IMG/VR virus record: IMGVR_UViG_3300045952_000261 | Span: 1-28,544 of that record | Length of the DNA stretch: 28,544 nt | Reading direction: 5' to 3' (one strand) | Source: a virus | Part shown: in pieces, positions 15,050 to 21,250 of the stretch | How the letters are laid out: each line of letters starts with the position of its first letter | How positions within the stretch are numbered: the first letter of the stretch is position 1 | Notes under the pieces: model-generated | Database searches by the model: none | What the model saw: only the letters and a program-made list of their open reading frames with translations | Told to the model about the DNA's origin: nothing | Position numbers and translations under genes: made by a program

Positions 15050-15826
15050 TCACTCCTGTCGGAACTTCCGAGGAGAGTTCTCATGCTTGACGTCTTGACG
15101 TCGAGCCCTTTCTTCCACCTGCCCGCCCAGGACCTCCACCTCGTACGAACCAGGATCCCTCAAGACCTCGTACTCAGTCTGCAGTCGCTCGTTGCGAATA
15201 TAGCAGACATTCGGGTCCTTGGATCCGTGTCCGAACTTGAGTTCACCTACGACTGAAATCCAGTCATAGATCGGAACGTCGTGTGAGTCAGTCAGGATCT
15301 GGTCTCCCTCATACCACGTCAGCGTGGATTGACTCTCCCACTCGTTCTCATCTGCCATGTACTCGTCTATGTGAATCACATAAACAGATTGACGACGACG
15401 TTCGTTGAGCTCGATGGCGTAGTCCCACTCGTCTCCGGCTTGATCGAAGACGTTCTTGGTGACGACGACTGGTTCGTCCTCTTCGTCTGGCTCCGGCTCC
15501 ACCCGCTCGGGTGCATGAGCTTCGCCATTTGCAGAGACGTTGAGTCCTTTGACGCTCTCGAGGAATCGTTGTCCATGTTCTCTCAGCTCTCTTGACACAA
15601 GAGCAGCTTGCTGGATCTGCAAGTTGAACTCCTTGTCCTTCTCGGCCCGCTCGAAGTCGAGTTCGAGCTGGACTTGTTTGATGTCCTCCACTTCGGTCTC
15701 AGCGGCTTGGACCTTCTTCCTCGAGAGGAAATATCCGATGCCGATGCCGAGACCAACGCCCAAAAGGCCGGAGCCAATGGAGGCAGTCCACCGGCTCCGA
15801 CCGATCTTGATGAGTTGGTCGTTCAT
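15050..15826 (-). CDS. Membrane-anchored conserved phage protein
   Basis: A 258-residue protein: short basic N terminus, one membrane span (IGSGLLGVGLGIGIGYFLS, ~17-35), a charged coiled-coil-like stretch (about 40-90), an acidic linker and a conserved C-terminal domain (YVIHIDEYMADENEWESQ, LTWYEGDQIL, FGHGSKDPNVCYIRNE). The C-terminal domain recurs in phages of Gram-positive hosts next to the same neighbours; its job is unknown. It starts 10 nt after the DUF6353-like gene with an AGGAGG between. The topology puts the C-terminal domain on one face of the membrane. Confidence 0.8.
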   Translation of the reverse strand: MNDQLIKIGRSRWTASIGSGLLGVGLGIGIGYFLSRKKVQAAETEVEDIKQVQLELDFERAEKDKEFNLQIQQAALVSRELREHGQRFLESVKGLNVSANGEAHAPERVEPEPDEEDEPVVVTKNVFDQAGDEWDYAIELNERRRQSVYVIHIDEYMADENEWESQSTLTWYEGDQILTDSHDVPIYDWISVVGELKFGHGSKDPNVCYIRNERLQTEYEVLRDPGSYEVEVLGGQVEERARRQDVKHENSPRKFRQE

Positions 15827-15835
15827 TCCACCTCC

Positions 15836-16696
15836 TCAGAGCTTATTGATGATGACTCCGTCGACGTTGAAGTCGAGCAGAATCACCGGTTCGATTCCGT
15901 TGATGAACTGGATGGACTGTGGATCGAAGATCCCGAAGTCCACGTAGTTGTCGCCCTCACCCCCGAGGTACCAGCCGACCGCCTGGCCGGCAGATGTCTC
16001 CGGAATATCGAGCGCTTGGTAGACCTCGTTCAGGAACACGAAGCCTTTGGCTTGCAGCTTCTGGTTGAAATATGTCTGCTGAACCTGGAGGAAGATCCGG
16101 TTCATCTCGACATCCTTCTTCCAGTTCGCTGAACTGGCGTCGAAGAACTTTGCGTACGGAGACCACTTCGACGGATCAGCGGTCTTGACCATGATGGCCC
16201 GACCTTTCTCATCCGTGTCCGGAGTCTTCTTGACTCCGTAGTAGATCTCCCGTTCCTCGTCCACACCGACCGAAGCCCGAACCCTCTCTCGGTACTCCAT
16301 GAAGGCGATGTGCAGGGCAGAATATGCTGCCGTCAGCGCATTGTTGCGCTTGGTCAGCTGGACGTGTCCTCCGGCGAGGCAGGCGACTGAGACTGCCCCA
16401 ACTGTGAGAGCTGGTGCATACACTTTTGCAAGGCGACCAGCGCTTCTGATGTAGGTATGAGCAACGTCACTACGAGTGACTTTGCCTTCCTGCTCCTCGT
16501 CACCAGCCTTGACCTCCTCGATGTCGTGCTGAATCTCGTCCAGCACCTTCTGAGCCTTGAGCGTTGCACGGCAGGCCAGCACCGTGCTCACACCGATGCC
16601 GACGATGCCTACACCGAACAGAATATGCGGGCTATTCTGCTTGACGGACAACTGCGTACGACCAGCGAACCTGGTCAAGCTTTGCTTGATTGACAT
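15836..16696 (-). CDS. DUF6353-like membrane protein, paralogue 1
   Basis: A 286-residue protein with a hydrophobic segment at ~22-40 (SPHILFGVGIVGIGVSTVLA) and another around 105-120 (VGAVSVACLAGGHV), then a long helical stretch (YSALHIAFMEYRERVRASVG) and a C-terminal domain (ALDIPETSAGQAVGWYLGG...PVILLDFNVDGVI). It aligns along its length with the protein at 18061-18816: SPxIxxGxxIxGVxxTAxLxxRAxLKAxK, then the second span, then AxxxxxxAYSEYK/AFMEYR, then GLD/ALDIP...VGW. I assign DUF6353 from memory with moderate certainty. The start overlaps the upstream stop (TGATG). Confidence 0.75.
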   Translation of the reverse strand: MSIKQSLTRFAGRTQLSVKQNSPHILFGVGIVGIGVSTVLACRATLKAQKVLDEIQHDIEEVKAGDEEQEGKVTRSDVAHTYIRSAGRLAKVYAPALTVGAVSVACLAGGHVQLTKRNNALTAAYSALHIAFMEYRERVRASVGVDEEREIYYGVKKTPDTDEKGRAIMVKTADPSKWSPYAKFFDASSANWKKDVEMNRIFLQVQQTYFNQKLQAKGFVFLNEVYQALDIPETSAGQAVGWYLGGEGDNYVDFGIFDPQSIQFINGIEPVILLDFNVDGVIINKL

Positions 16697-17334
16697 CAGA
16701 CCTCCTCGGTCGACGGGAGATCGAGCAGGTATCCGTCACGGACCTGCCTCACCTCTGCTTGGTTCAAATATGTCCAGCCCCACTTGTTCTCGATCGGGCT
16801 GACTGGCAGACCCATCAGCTGATGGAGATCTGCAATGGACGCGACTCCGTACTTGTCGATGATGTCGACAAGACGCTCGAGGACAGTATCTGCCTCCGCC
16901 CTTGACGCCAGGACGTAGTCGTTGGTCTCACGACGTACCTGACGCATCGGACGCTGGTCCGGTAAGAACCCCGGGCGATACCGTGGGTCACGAGCCGATT
17001 GCGGTCCGGAATATTGCCAAGCACCTCTGTAGTCGGTGTGATGTGATGGGCGCCGTGAACGAGTGGCCTCGCCATAGACGAGTCGCTCGAGCCCCCGGCT
17101 CCCGCTGTCGAAGAGCATGTTGCGCAGACCTGGCAGAAGCACGTCCGCAGCCACGAACTTCAGTGACGACTTGAACTCGCCTCCGAAGAATATTGACTTG
17201 AACTTGGTTCCGAAGGAACGCTCCCGCTTGATCACCTCTCCAGTGACAACGGGCTCGATCTCCTTCTTCTTCTCTTCTGCGTCCGCAGCCTCTTTGGCTC
17301 GCTTGCTGTTTCCTTGGTAATCCATCTCGGGCAT
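16696..17334 (-). CDS. Conserved phage protein of the core block
   Basis: A 212-residue protein. Lys/Glu-rich N terminus, a FKSSLKFVAADVLLPGLRNMLFDSGS region with an amphipathic membrane-binding look, an Arg/Tyr/Gly-rich unstructured middle (97-140), and a conserved C-terminal domain (RAEADTVLERLVDIIDKYGVAS, then WGWTYLNQAEVRQVRDGYLLDLP). I recognise this domain pair from phages, without a function. The start MPEMDYQG at 17334 was chosen because its ATG abuts the upstream stop (TGAAATG); a longer frame upstream is only the shadow of the 17336-17755 gene. Confidence 0.75.
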   Translation of the reverse strand: MPEMDYQGNSKRAKEAADAEEKKKEIEPVVTGEVIKRERSFGTKFKSIFFGGEFKSSLKFVAADVLLPGLRNMLFDSGSRGLERLVYGEATRSRRPSHHTDYRGAWQYSGPQSARDPRYRPGFLPDQRPMRQVRRETNDYVLASRAEADTVLERLVDIIDKYGVASIADLHQLMGLPVSPIENKWGWTYLNQAEVRQVRDGYLLDLPSTEEV

Positions 17335-17335
17335 T

Positions 17336-17755
17336 TCAGGCTCCTTGCACCGGTGGCGGCAGTTGAGCAGCGTCCATACGCTTGATCTCTTCCTGCATGT
17401 CTTTGGGCAAGATGCCCTGGATGAACGTGGCTGCTGCTGTGTCGCTCGTTGCGAGCTCGATGAAGAGCTCGTCGAATGCAGCCGTCTGTGAGAACTCCTC
17501 ACGCAGAGCGTCGCTCTTGATGAATCGCTTCCCGTCCTCAGACCTTTGGCCATAGGACAGCAGAATGATCCGCTTGAATTCAGCGACGAGCGCTGCGTTG
17601 TCTTGCGTCTTGACGATGTCCCTGATGAACTCGTCCAGTCCGCCCTTCTTTCCGACCTCCAACTCCACGACCTCTGCACGTGTGAGGTTGAAGTGGAAGG
17701 TTTCGGTGTGCTCCACACCGTCAAAGTCGGTGTACTTGATCGGTCGAATTAGCAT
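17336..17755 (-). CDS. Conserved phage protein, tail-assembly-chaperone-like
   Basis: A 139-residue protein starting MLIRPIKYTDFDGVEHTETFHFN. The KYTDFxGxExTExFxFNLTxAE opening, the middle FKRIILLSYGQRSEDGKRFIKS and the FIELATSDTAAATFI end are conserved in phages of Gram-positive hosts. The domain shape (beta-rich start then helices) is like tail assembly chaperones, which normally lie immediately upstream of the tape measure gene. Here it lies about 7 kb downstream of it and leads the core block, so that role is doubtful. AAGGGAT ribosome site. Confidence 0.65.
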   Translation of the reverse strand: MLIRPIKYTDFDGVEHTETFHFNLTRAEVVELEVGKKGGLDEFIRDIVKTQDNAALVAEFKRIILLSYGQRSEDGKRFIKSDALREEFSQTAAFDELFIELATSDTAAATFIQGILPKDMQEEIKRMDAAQLPPPVQGA

Positions 17756-17783
17756 GTGATTATCCCTTGGTGTTGGTTGTGTG

Positions 17784-17821
17784 GAAAAAGAGAAAAGAAG
17801 ATAGTGCTTGTGACACTATCT
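17784..17821 (-). terminator. Terminator of the 17830-18009 cassette
   Basis: Stem AGATAGTG/CACTATCT (17799-17821) with a 7-nt loop, followed on the minus strand by a broken T-rich tract (TTCTTTTCTCTTTTT). Confidence 0.75.
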
Positions 17822-17829
17822 CCTTTGGA

Positions 17830-18009
17830 TCAACTCTCTGATCCGCGATTGGTGCGAAAGTTCCTGATCGCCCCCAGCCCACGGAGGTAGCCTTGCTCAG
17901 CACCCTTGCTCGCCACCATGCCTGCTAGTGCGCAGACGATGGTGATGGCAACTGTGTGACCAATGACCGCTCCCTTTGACTGGTTTGCGAACATTTCGTT
18001 CCTGTCCAT
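17830..18009 (-). CDS. Small single-pass membrane protein (cassette)
   Basis: A 59-residue protein: MDRNEMFANQSKGAVIGHT, one membrane span (VAITIVCALAGMVAS) and a basic tail (LRGLGAIRNFRTNRGSES). It has element copy 4 and an AAAGGAG leader upstream and a hairpin terminator behind: a complete promoter-gene-terminator cassette. No family recognised. Confidence 0.75.
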   Translation of the reverse strand: MDRNEMFANQSKGAVIGHTVAITIVCALAGMVASKGAEQGYLRGLGAIRNFRTNRGSES

Positions 18010-18033
18010 TTCACTCTCCTTTGTAGTTCTTCC

Positions 18034-18058
18034 TATTATAGGAGTTGTGATTCTTGCG
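18034..18058 (-). promoter_or_regulatory. 25-bp promoter-like element, copy 4
   Basis: Minus strand: CGCA, AGAATC, ACAAC, TCC, TATAAT, A. It starts 2 nt after the stop of the DUF6353-like gene, and no terminator separates them. Confidence 0.75.
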
Positions 18059-18060
18059 GC

Positions 18061-18816
18061 TTACCTCGTCAAACCCTCGTAGAGGATCTTGTAGTAGTTG
18101 TACGAAAATGCCAGGCATGGACGTCCGTCTGGCGTGATAACTGGCGTGAACTCCAATTCCAGCATCTTGTCTGAAGTCCATCCAACATCCGCCGAAGATG
18201 ACGTTGGATCCAGACCGACAAGGTAGTAAAGGTCGTCCATCGTGCAGCTATCTCGTTGAATGAGCTGTGCATTGATGTCATTCACGGACTTCCGGAGAGT
18301 CTCCATATCGCTCGTAAAGTAGCGCCCTGTGTAGAGCTCGCAACACAGTACGTTCCCCGGGCCGGATATCAGCATAGGCGGATTGGCAGCAATTTGCTTC
18401 TCGGCAAGCTTCGCCCTGAGCGCCTCCTCCTTCTTCTCGCCGATCTCCTCGATCACTGCGTCCTTGTATTCGGAATATGCACGCTCTGTCAGAACAAACG
18501 CCGCCTGTGCGGCAGCGGCACGGTTGTGCCCGATACGTGCTGTCCCGATAACGCAACCTGAGGTCAAGACTCCGGCTACAACTGGCGGAATATAGCACTT
18601 CCATACCAGCTTTGCGTGACGCTTGCGCCTGTCTTTTGGGAACTCCGCCGGTCCTCCTGGATGCCGGTTGTAGTCCGCCATTCTGATGATCTTGTCAGCC
18701 TTGAGTGCCGCCCGTGCTGACAAATATGCAGTCGCAGCCACACCGATGATCGCACCACCGGTGCAGATGGCTGGAGACTGTCGACGAACGCTTCTGATGA
18801 CTGATTCGAAGTTCAC
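18061..18816 (-). CDS. DUF6353-like membrane protein, paralogue 2
   Basis: A 251-residue protein starting VNFESVIRSVRRQSPAICTG. Hydrophobic segments at ~16-35 (GGAIIGVAATAYLSARAAL) and ~80-100 (VVAGVLTSGCVIGTA), a helical AYSEYKDAVIEEIGEKKEE stretch, and a C-terminal domain (YYLVGLDPTSSSADVGW...LAFSYNYYKI) matching paralogue 1 at 15836. The GTG start overlaps the upstream stop (GTGA) and is preferred over an ATG 48 nt upstream inside the preceding gene. It ends the short operon that begins at 19014. Confidence 0.75.
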   Translation of the reverse strand: MNFESVIRSVRRQSPAICTGGAIIGVAATAYLSARAALKADKIIRMADYNRHPGGPAEFPKDRRKRHAKLVWKCYIPPVVAGVLTSGCVIGTARIGHNRAAAAQAAFVLTERAYSEYKDAVIEEIGEKKEEALRAKLAEKQIAANPPMLISGPGNVLCCELYTGRYFTSDMETLRKSVNDINAQLIQRDSCTMDDLYYLVGLDPTSSSADVGWTSDKMLELEFTPVITPDGRPCLAFSYNYYKILYEGLTR

Positions 18817-18938
18817 CTGTTGCGCATCTCCCTGACGAATACCCAGATGAGCCAGAGACCGCACGTGAACAGCGTCATGAAGCAGTCTCCGAGAAAATGG
18901 AAGAAGCCGTAGTGCCTACGGCCATAGCAGTCACGCAT
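18813..18938 (-). CDS. 41-residue membrane protein
   Basis: A 41-residue frame starting MRDCYGRRHYGFFHFLGDC and continuing MTLFTCGLWLIWVFVREMRNR. The H...MTLFTCGLWxxW segment resembles a small actinobacterial and phage membrane protein family I recall. It overlaps the 27-residue peptide upstream and the DUF6353-like gene downstream (GTGA), which supports translational coupling. Confidence 0.65.
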   Translation of the reverse strand: MRDCYGRRHYGFFHFLGDCFMTLFTCGLWLIWVFVREMRNR

Positions 18939-19014
18939 CTGCCTTCACCTTCCACACGAACAGACCCGCCAGCGCAGCGATCAGGACGATCGCCAGTGTG
19001 ATGACCTTCTTCAT
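18931..19014 (-). CDS. 27-residue membrane peptide
   Basis: MKKVITLAIVLIAALAGLFV then WKVKADA: a minimal signal-anchor. AAAAGGAG lies 6-8 nt upstream. It overlaps the next gene by 8 nt and follows non-coding unit A and element copy 5. Short, but start, ribosome site and coupling all agree. Confidence 0.6.
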   Translation of the reverse strand: MKKVITLAIVLIAALAGLFVWKVKADA

Positions 19015-19052
19015 TGTGTTCTCCTTTTGGTTTGTTGGTTGAAGAAGAGAAA

Positions 19053-19135
19053 ATGAGAGAGTATTTGTAGAGCCCCCATTTCTGTTAAGACTCTACGCCG
19101 AACCCCATTTCTGTTAAGTTCGAATACTCTCTCAT
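19053..19135 (-). ncRNA. Candidate structured non-coding RNA unit A (two arms with identical loops)
   Basis: An outer perfect inverted repeat of at least 13 bp (ATGAGAGAGTATT at 19053-19065, AATACTCTCTCAT at 19123-19135) closes the unit. Inside are two hairpins: CGAAC/GTTCG (19099-19122) and GTAGAG/CTCTAC (19067-19096). Both display the same 16-nt sequence, CTTAACAGAAATGGGG on the minus strand, at 19074-19089 and 19103-19118. The unit ends with TTTTCTCTT, so it may self-terminate. It starts inside element copy 5. No reading frame is present. The RNA is inferred from structure only. Confidence 0.6.
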
Positions 19136-19157
19136 TACAGGAGTTGTAGATCCTGCG
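19133..19157 (-). promoter_or_regulatory. 25-bp promoter-like element, copy 5
   Basis: Minus strand: CGCA, GGATCT, ACAAC, TCC, TGTAAT, G. It overlaps the first bases of non-coding unit A and follows unit B. Confidence 0.75.
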
Positions 19158-19162
19158 AGAAA

Positions 19163-19293
19163 ATGAGAGAGCAGTTGTCGGGCCCCTTTAAGACCCGACC
19201 CAGGACCCAATAAGTCCTGACTGCTCTCTCGAGAGGCTGTTCATCTGCATCTACTAAGCTTTCGCTGTTCTGCTGCACCTACTGATCCCTCTC
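19163..19293 (-). ncRNA. Candidate structured non-coding RNA unit C/B
   Basis: Two adjacent stem-closed parts between element copies 6 and 5. Part C (19231-19293) is closed by GAGAGG/CCTCTC and holds a 20-nt near-repeat (AGTAGGTGCAGCAGAACAGC, then AGTAGATGCAGATGAACAGC) around a GAAA turn. Part B (19165-19230) is closed by 11 bp GAGAGAGCAGT/ACTGCTCTCTC. It has two arms, CAGGAC/GTCCTG and GTCGGG/CCCGAC, the second with TCTTAA...GGGG as in unit A. It ends ATTTTCTC. No coding frame. Confidence 0.55.
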
Positions 19294-19317
19294 ATTACAG
19301 GAGTTGTCAATCCTGCG
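19293..19317 (-). promoter_or_regulatory. 25-bp promoter-like element, copy 6
   Basis: Minus strand: CGCA, GGATTG, ACAAC, TCC, TGTAAT, G. It overlaps the last codons of the 19307-19762 gene, whose stop (TGA) lies inside the element. Confidence 0.75.
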
Positions 19318-19762
19318 AACGCAGATCAAACCCTCCGCCGTTGTTCGGTCCAAGATCGAGCAATCTACGATCACCAAGGCTTGGCGTATTCAATCCACGA
19401 AGGTTGTTGATGATTGTTGGTCTTGTCACGCCCAGAGCATCTGCAGCTTTCTGGATGCTTCTCCAATTATCGCCTGTCGCCGGGTCATAGATGATGTTCC
19501 CAGGATGACCAGCTTGTGCTAGCTGCGTGATGATCGTCGTCGAATTGTCCACCGACTTGTAGTTGAGCTTCCACGGGCGAGCAACTTGCTTGTTCGACGG
19601 ATCGTCGAGGAACGCCTGTCGCACAAGCAGTGTTCCTACGATCGACACACCAGCGATGATGTACCGATCCTTGTTGCGTGAAATATGACCCGTTGTCATC
19701 TTCACGGCTTCGTTCTCCTTCACGGTTCTCTTGAACTCGTGCCATCTGTCTCTCATGGTCAT
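19307..19762 (-). CDS. Membrane-anchored helix-turn-helix protein
   Basis: A 151-residue protein: basic N terminus, one membrane span at ~34-50 (YIIAGVSIVGTLLVRQA), then a segment NYKSVDNSTTIITQLAQAGHPGNIIYDPATGDNW and a helix-turn-helix of NUMOD1 type at ~101-122 (SIQKAADALGVTRPTIINNL). A membrane anchor joined to a sequence-reading motif could tether phage DNA to the membrane or sense a signal; this is inference. The start at 19762 has an AAAGGAG 8 nt upstream. Element copy 7 and unit D precede it. Confidence 0.75.
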   Translation of the reverse strand: MTMRDRWHEFKRTVKENEAVKMTTGHISRNKDRYIIAGVSIVGTLLVRQAFLDDPSNKQVARPWKLNYKSVDNSTTIITQLAQAGHPGNIIYDPATGDNWRSIQKAADALGVTRPTIINNLRGLNTPSLGDRRLLDLGPNNGGGFDLRSQD

Positions 19763-19800
19763 TTGGTTTCTCCTTTTGATTGTGTTGACCGGGAAAGAAA

Positions 19801-19912
19801 AATGAGAAGCGTGGGCTCACGATCCAACGTAAATCGTGATTAGCTAGCTTTTTGCTAGCGCCGGGTGGGTAGGTCTCTTCGCCTACACTTACGTGTCTCA
19901 CCCCTTCTCATT
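19801..19912 (-). ncRNA. Candidate structured non-coding RNA unit D (multi-armed)
   Basis: A closing 9-bp inverted repeat (AATGAGAAG at 19801-19809, CTTCTCATT at 19904-19912) surrounds three clear hairpins: TCACGAT/ATCGTGA (19817-19839), GCTAGC/GCTAGC with a 5-nt loop (19843-19859) and GTAGG/CCTAC (19869-19886), plus a weak ACAC/GTGT. It ends with TTTC on the minus strand. The shape is cloverleaf-like, but arm spacing and the missing CCA-type acceptor argue against a tRNA. It begins inside element copy 7. Confidence 0.55.
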
Positions 19913-19933
19913 ATAGGAGTTGTCAATCCTGCG
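19909..19933 (-). promoter_or_regulatory. 25-bp promoter-like element, copy 7
   Basis: Minus strand: CGCA, GGATTG, ACAAC, TCC, TATAAT, G. It overlaps the stop of the 19923-20162 gene, as copy 6 overlaps the stop of its upstream gene. Confidence 0.75.
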
Positions 19934-20162
19934 AGATGATTCGGACGAAGTCCATGTCCTCGGCGATCCTCTCCTTGAGCTCCTCGCTGGTGAGCTCTCT
20001 GTTTGCGATCTTCTCTATGTACTCGCCCACAAGGTTGACCACGATTGGCTGCGCGCCTCGAACCTTCTTCACTACCTGCTTGTGTTGGTACTTCGCTCCG
20101 AGCACAAAGCCTGTGGCAAATATGATCATGCCACCTCCTGCTACTAACGCCGCCGTTCCCAT
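19923..20162 (-). CDS. Small membrane protein
   Basis: A 79-residue protein starting MGTAALVAGGGMIIFATGFV: one N-terminal span (LVAGGGMIIFATGFVLGA), then a basic patch (KYQHKQVVKKVRG) and a helical, acidic C-terminal region (EELKERIAEDMDFVRI). The start at 20162 was chosen over an upstream in-frame ATG because it has AGGA just before it and leaves only a 19-nt overlap with the preceding gene. Confidence 0.7.
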   Translation of the reverse strand: MGTAALVAGGGMIIFATGFVLGAKYQHKQVVKKVRGAQPIVVNLVGEYIEKIANRELTSEELKERIAEDMDFVRIISQD

Positions 20163-20281
20163 CGTTCCTGATCCTTCCTTCTCTTGTTTTCCATTCTGAT
20201 CTTGAACACTTCCCACGTGACGTCGATGATCAGGACGCCGGCAAGGACGACAACGAGGAATTCCATTGCATCTGCGCTCAT
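20144..20281 (-). CDS. 45-residue membrane protein
   Basis: MSADAMEFLVVVLAGVLIID then VTWEVFKIRMENKRRKDQERWERRR: one membrane helix followed by a very basic, helical tail. AGGAGGGCGC precedes the ATG. It begins right behind the terminator of the 20333 cassette and lacks its own 25-bp element, so it is presumably expressed by read-through. Confidence 0.7.
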   Translation of the reverse strand: MSADAMEFLVVVLAGVLIIDVTWEVFKIRMENKRRKDQERWERRR

Positions 20282-20295
20282 GCGCCCTCCTGGAG

Positions 20296-20322
20296 AAAAA
20301 AAGGAAGTACTTTCGTACCTCC
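20296..20322 (-). terminator. Terminator with GAAA tetraloop
   Basis: On the minus strand GGAGGTAC, GAAA, GTACTTCC, then seven T residues. It closes the 20333-20503 cassette; the next ribosome site follows immediately. Confidence 0.85.
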
Positions 20323-20332
20323 TCTTCTGGAG

Positions 20333-20503
20333 TCAGTTATTGACTCGGTAGTTAACCTGCTTGGCGTATGCCCGGCGTCCCTGGGCCGCGCTCAGTGCGT
20401 CGATCAGCTTGGCTGCAGCTACTACTGCAACGGCTGTCACCGCAATGACCTCGACCGGGTTCTGCTCGAACTTCCGCTTGAGCTGGTTCCATCCCTTTTT
20501 CAT
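20333..20503 (-). CDS. Small single-pass membrane protein (cassette)
   Basis: A 56-residue protein: MKKGWNQLKRKFEQNP, one span (VEVIAVTAVAVVAAAKLIDAL) and a polar tail. The AGGAGG ribosome site directly abuts the TATAAT of element copy 8, leaving no room for a standard 7-nt promoter-to-start distance that keeps the Shine-Dalgarno. This geometry is one reason to suspect a non-standard start site. Confidence 0.75.
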   Translation of the reverse strand: MKKGWNQLKRKFEQNPVEVIAVTAVAVVAAAKLIDALSAAQGRRAYAKQVNYRVNN

Positions 20504-20516
20504 TTCGTTTACCTCC

Positions 20517-20541
20517 TATTATAGTCGTTGTAATTCTTGCG
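20517..20541 (-). promoter_or_regulatory. 25-bp promoter-like element, copy 8
   Basis: Minus strand: CGCA, AGAATT, ACAAC, GAC, TATAAT, A. Directly followed by the Shine-Dalgarno of the 20333-20503 gene. Confidence 0.75.
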
Positions 20542-20543
20542 AG

Positions 20544-20571
20544 AAAAAACCTAAGCACTTGCGTACTTAGG
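20544..20571 (-). terminator. Terminator with GCAA tetraloop
   Basis: On the minus strand CCTAAGTAC, GCAA, GTGCTTAGG, then six T residues. It closes the 20579-20743 cassette and abuts element copy 8. Confidence 0.85.
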
Positions 20572-20578
20572 CTCAGGT

Positions 20579-20743
20579 TCACTTTTCGTTCTTGTTCTTC
20601 CGAAAGCCCACCTTGACTGTGACCACCCGCTTCACAGCGAGGACCGCAACGGTGACTGCAACTCCGGCAATGACGCCCTTGTTCCACCCATCCTTGTAGC
20701 CCAGCGCGTATGACGCGAGCAGGTTTGTCTGGTTCGTTTCCAT
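20579..20743 (-). CDS. Small single-pass membrane protein (cassette)
   Basis: A 54-residue protein: METNQTNLLASYALGYKDGW, a span (GVIAGVAVTVAVLAVKRVV) and a basic tail (KVGFRKNKNEK). It shares its leader (GGAAGAACTACAAAGGAG) with the genes at 6255 and 17830. Flanked by element copy 9 and a strong terminator. Confidence 0.75.
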   Translation of the reverse strand: METNQTNLLASYALGYKDGWNKGVIAGVAVTVAVLAVKRVVTVKVGFRKNKNEK

Positions 20744-20769
20744 TTGAATTTCTCCTTTGTAGTTCTTCC

Positions 20770-20794
20770 TATTATAGGAGTTGTAATTCCTGCG
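20770..20794 (-). promoter_or_regulatory. 25-bp promoter-like element, copy 9
   Basis: Minus strand: CGCA, GGAATT, ACAAC, TCC, TATAAT, A. It starts immediately after the T tract of the preceding terminator. Confidence 0.8.
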
Positions 20795-20822
20795 AAAAAA
20801 GAAAGAGCCTCAGTTGAGGCTC
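20795..20822 (-). terminator. Terminator of the 20837-21196 cassette
   Basis: On the minus strand GAGCCTC, AACT, GAGGCTC, then TTTCTTTTTT. Confidence 0.85.
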
Positions 20823-20836
20823 AATCTCTCACGACA

Positions 20837-21196
20837 CTAAAACATGTCGCCGACCACATCGTCGTCGTACCATTCCTTAAAATCCTCTAGTGATATCGGA
20901 TTTGGTTCATCGACCGGTATAGCCTCGTTATGCCACGCTACGTAATCTTCATACCGCTGCTCTAGATATTGATCTAACCACTCTTCATCTTGAGCGACTA
21001 GTTCATCTATCCAAGCAGTGTGATCCTCTGCGTCTCTAATTCTTTGCACATACCTGTGATTTACAACCAATCCCGCTATAACTCCCTGAGTTATTGCTGA
21101 TACAATTGCGACGGTGTACCTTACGGCGTTCCGCTTTAAATGTTGCTTGATTTTGCTTACTTTTCCTTCAGCTCTTTCCTTTTCATTCTCGTTCAT
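20837..21196 (-). CDS. Single-pass membrane protein with acidic C-terminal domain (cassette)
   Basis: A 119-residue protein: MNENEKERAEGKVSKIKQHL, a span (RYTVAIVSAITQGVIAGLVV) and a strongly acidic, Trp/Tyr-rich C-terminal domain (EEWLDQYLEQRYEDYVAW, ending WYDDDVVGDMF). The start at 21196 has AAAGGAG 8 nt upstream; an upstream frame extension would run through element copy 10. Its codons are visibly more AT-rich than those of its neighbours, and it lacks the AATAT pentamer found throughout them, which suggests recent acquisition. Confidence 0.75.
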   Translation of the reverse strand: MNENEKERAEGKVSKIKQHLKRNAVRYTVAIVSAITQGVIAGLVVNHRYVQRIRDAEDHTAWIDELVAQDEEWLDQYLEQRYEDYVAWHNEAIPVDEPNPISLEDFKEWYDDDVVGDMF

Positions 21197-21225
21197 TTCA
21201 CTCTCCTTTGTTGTGAACGATCTCT

Positions 21226-21250
21226 CATTACAGAGGTTGTAGATCATGCG
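21226..21250 (-). promoter_or_regulatory. 25-bp promoter-like element, copy 10
   Basis: Minus strand: CGCA, TGATCT, ACAAC, CTC, TGTAAT, G. Abuts the T tract of the upstream terminator. Confidence 0.75.

Noticed and set aside
16696-17724. N-terminal extension of the 16696-17334 gene
   Set aside because: The extra 130 residues are the shifted-frame shadow of the 17336-17755 gene; the ATG at 17334 directly follows that gene's stop.
19801-19912. tRNA gene suggested by the cloverleaf-like shape of unit D
   Set aside because: Arm lengths are wrong, there is no 7-bp anticodon-arm layout, T-loop GTTCGA box or CCA-compatible acceptor stem.
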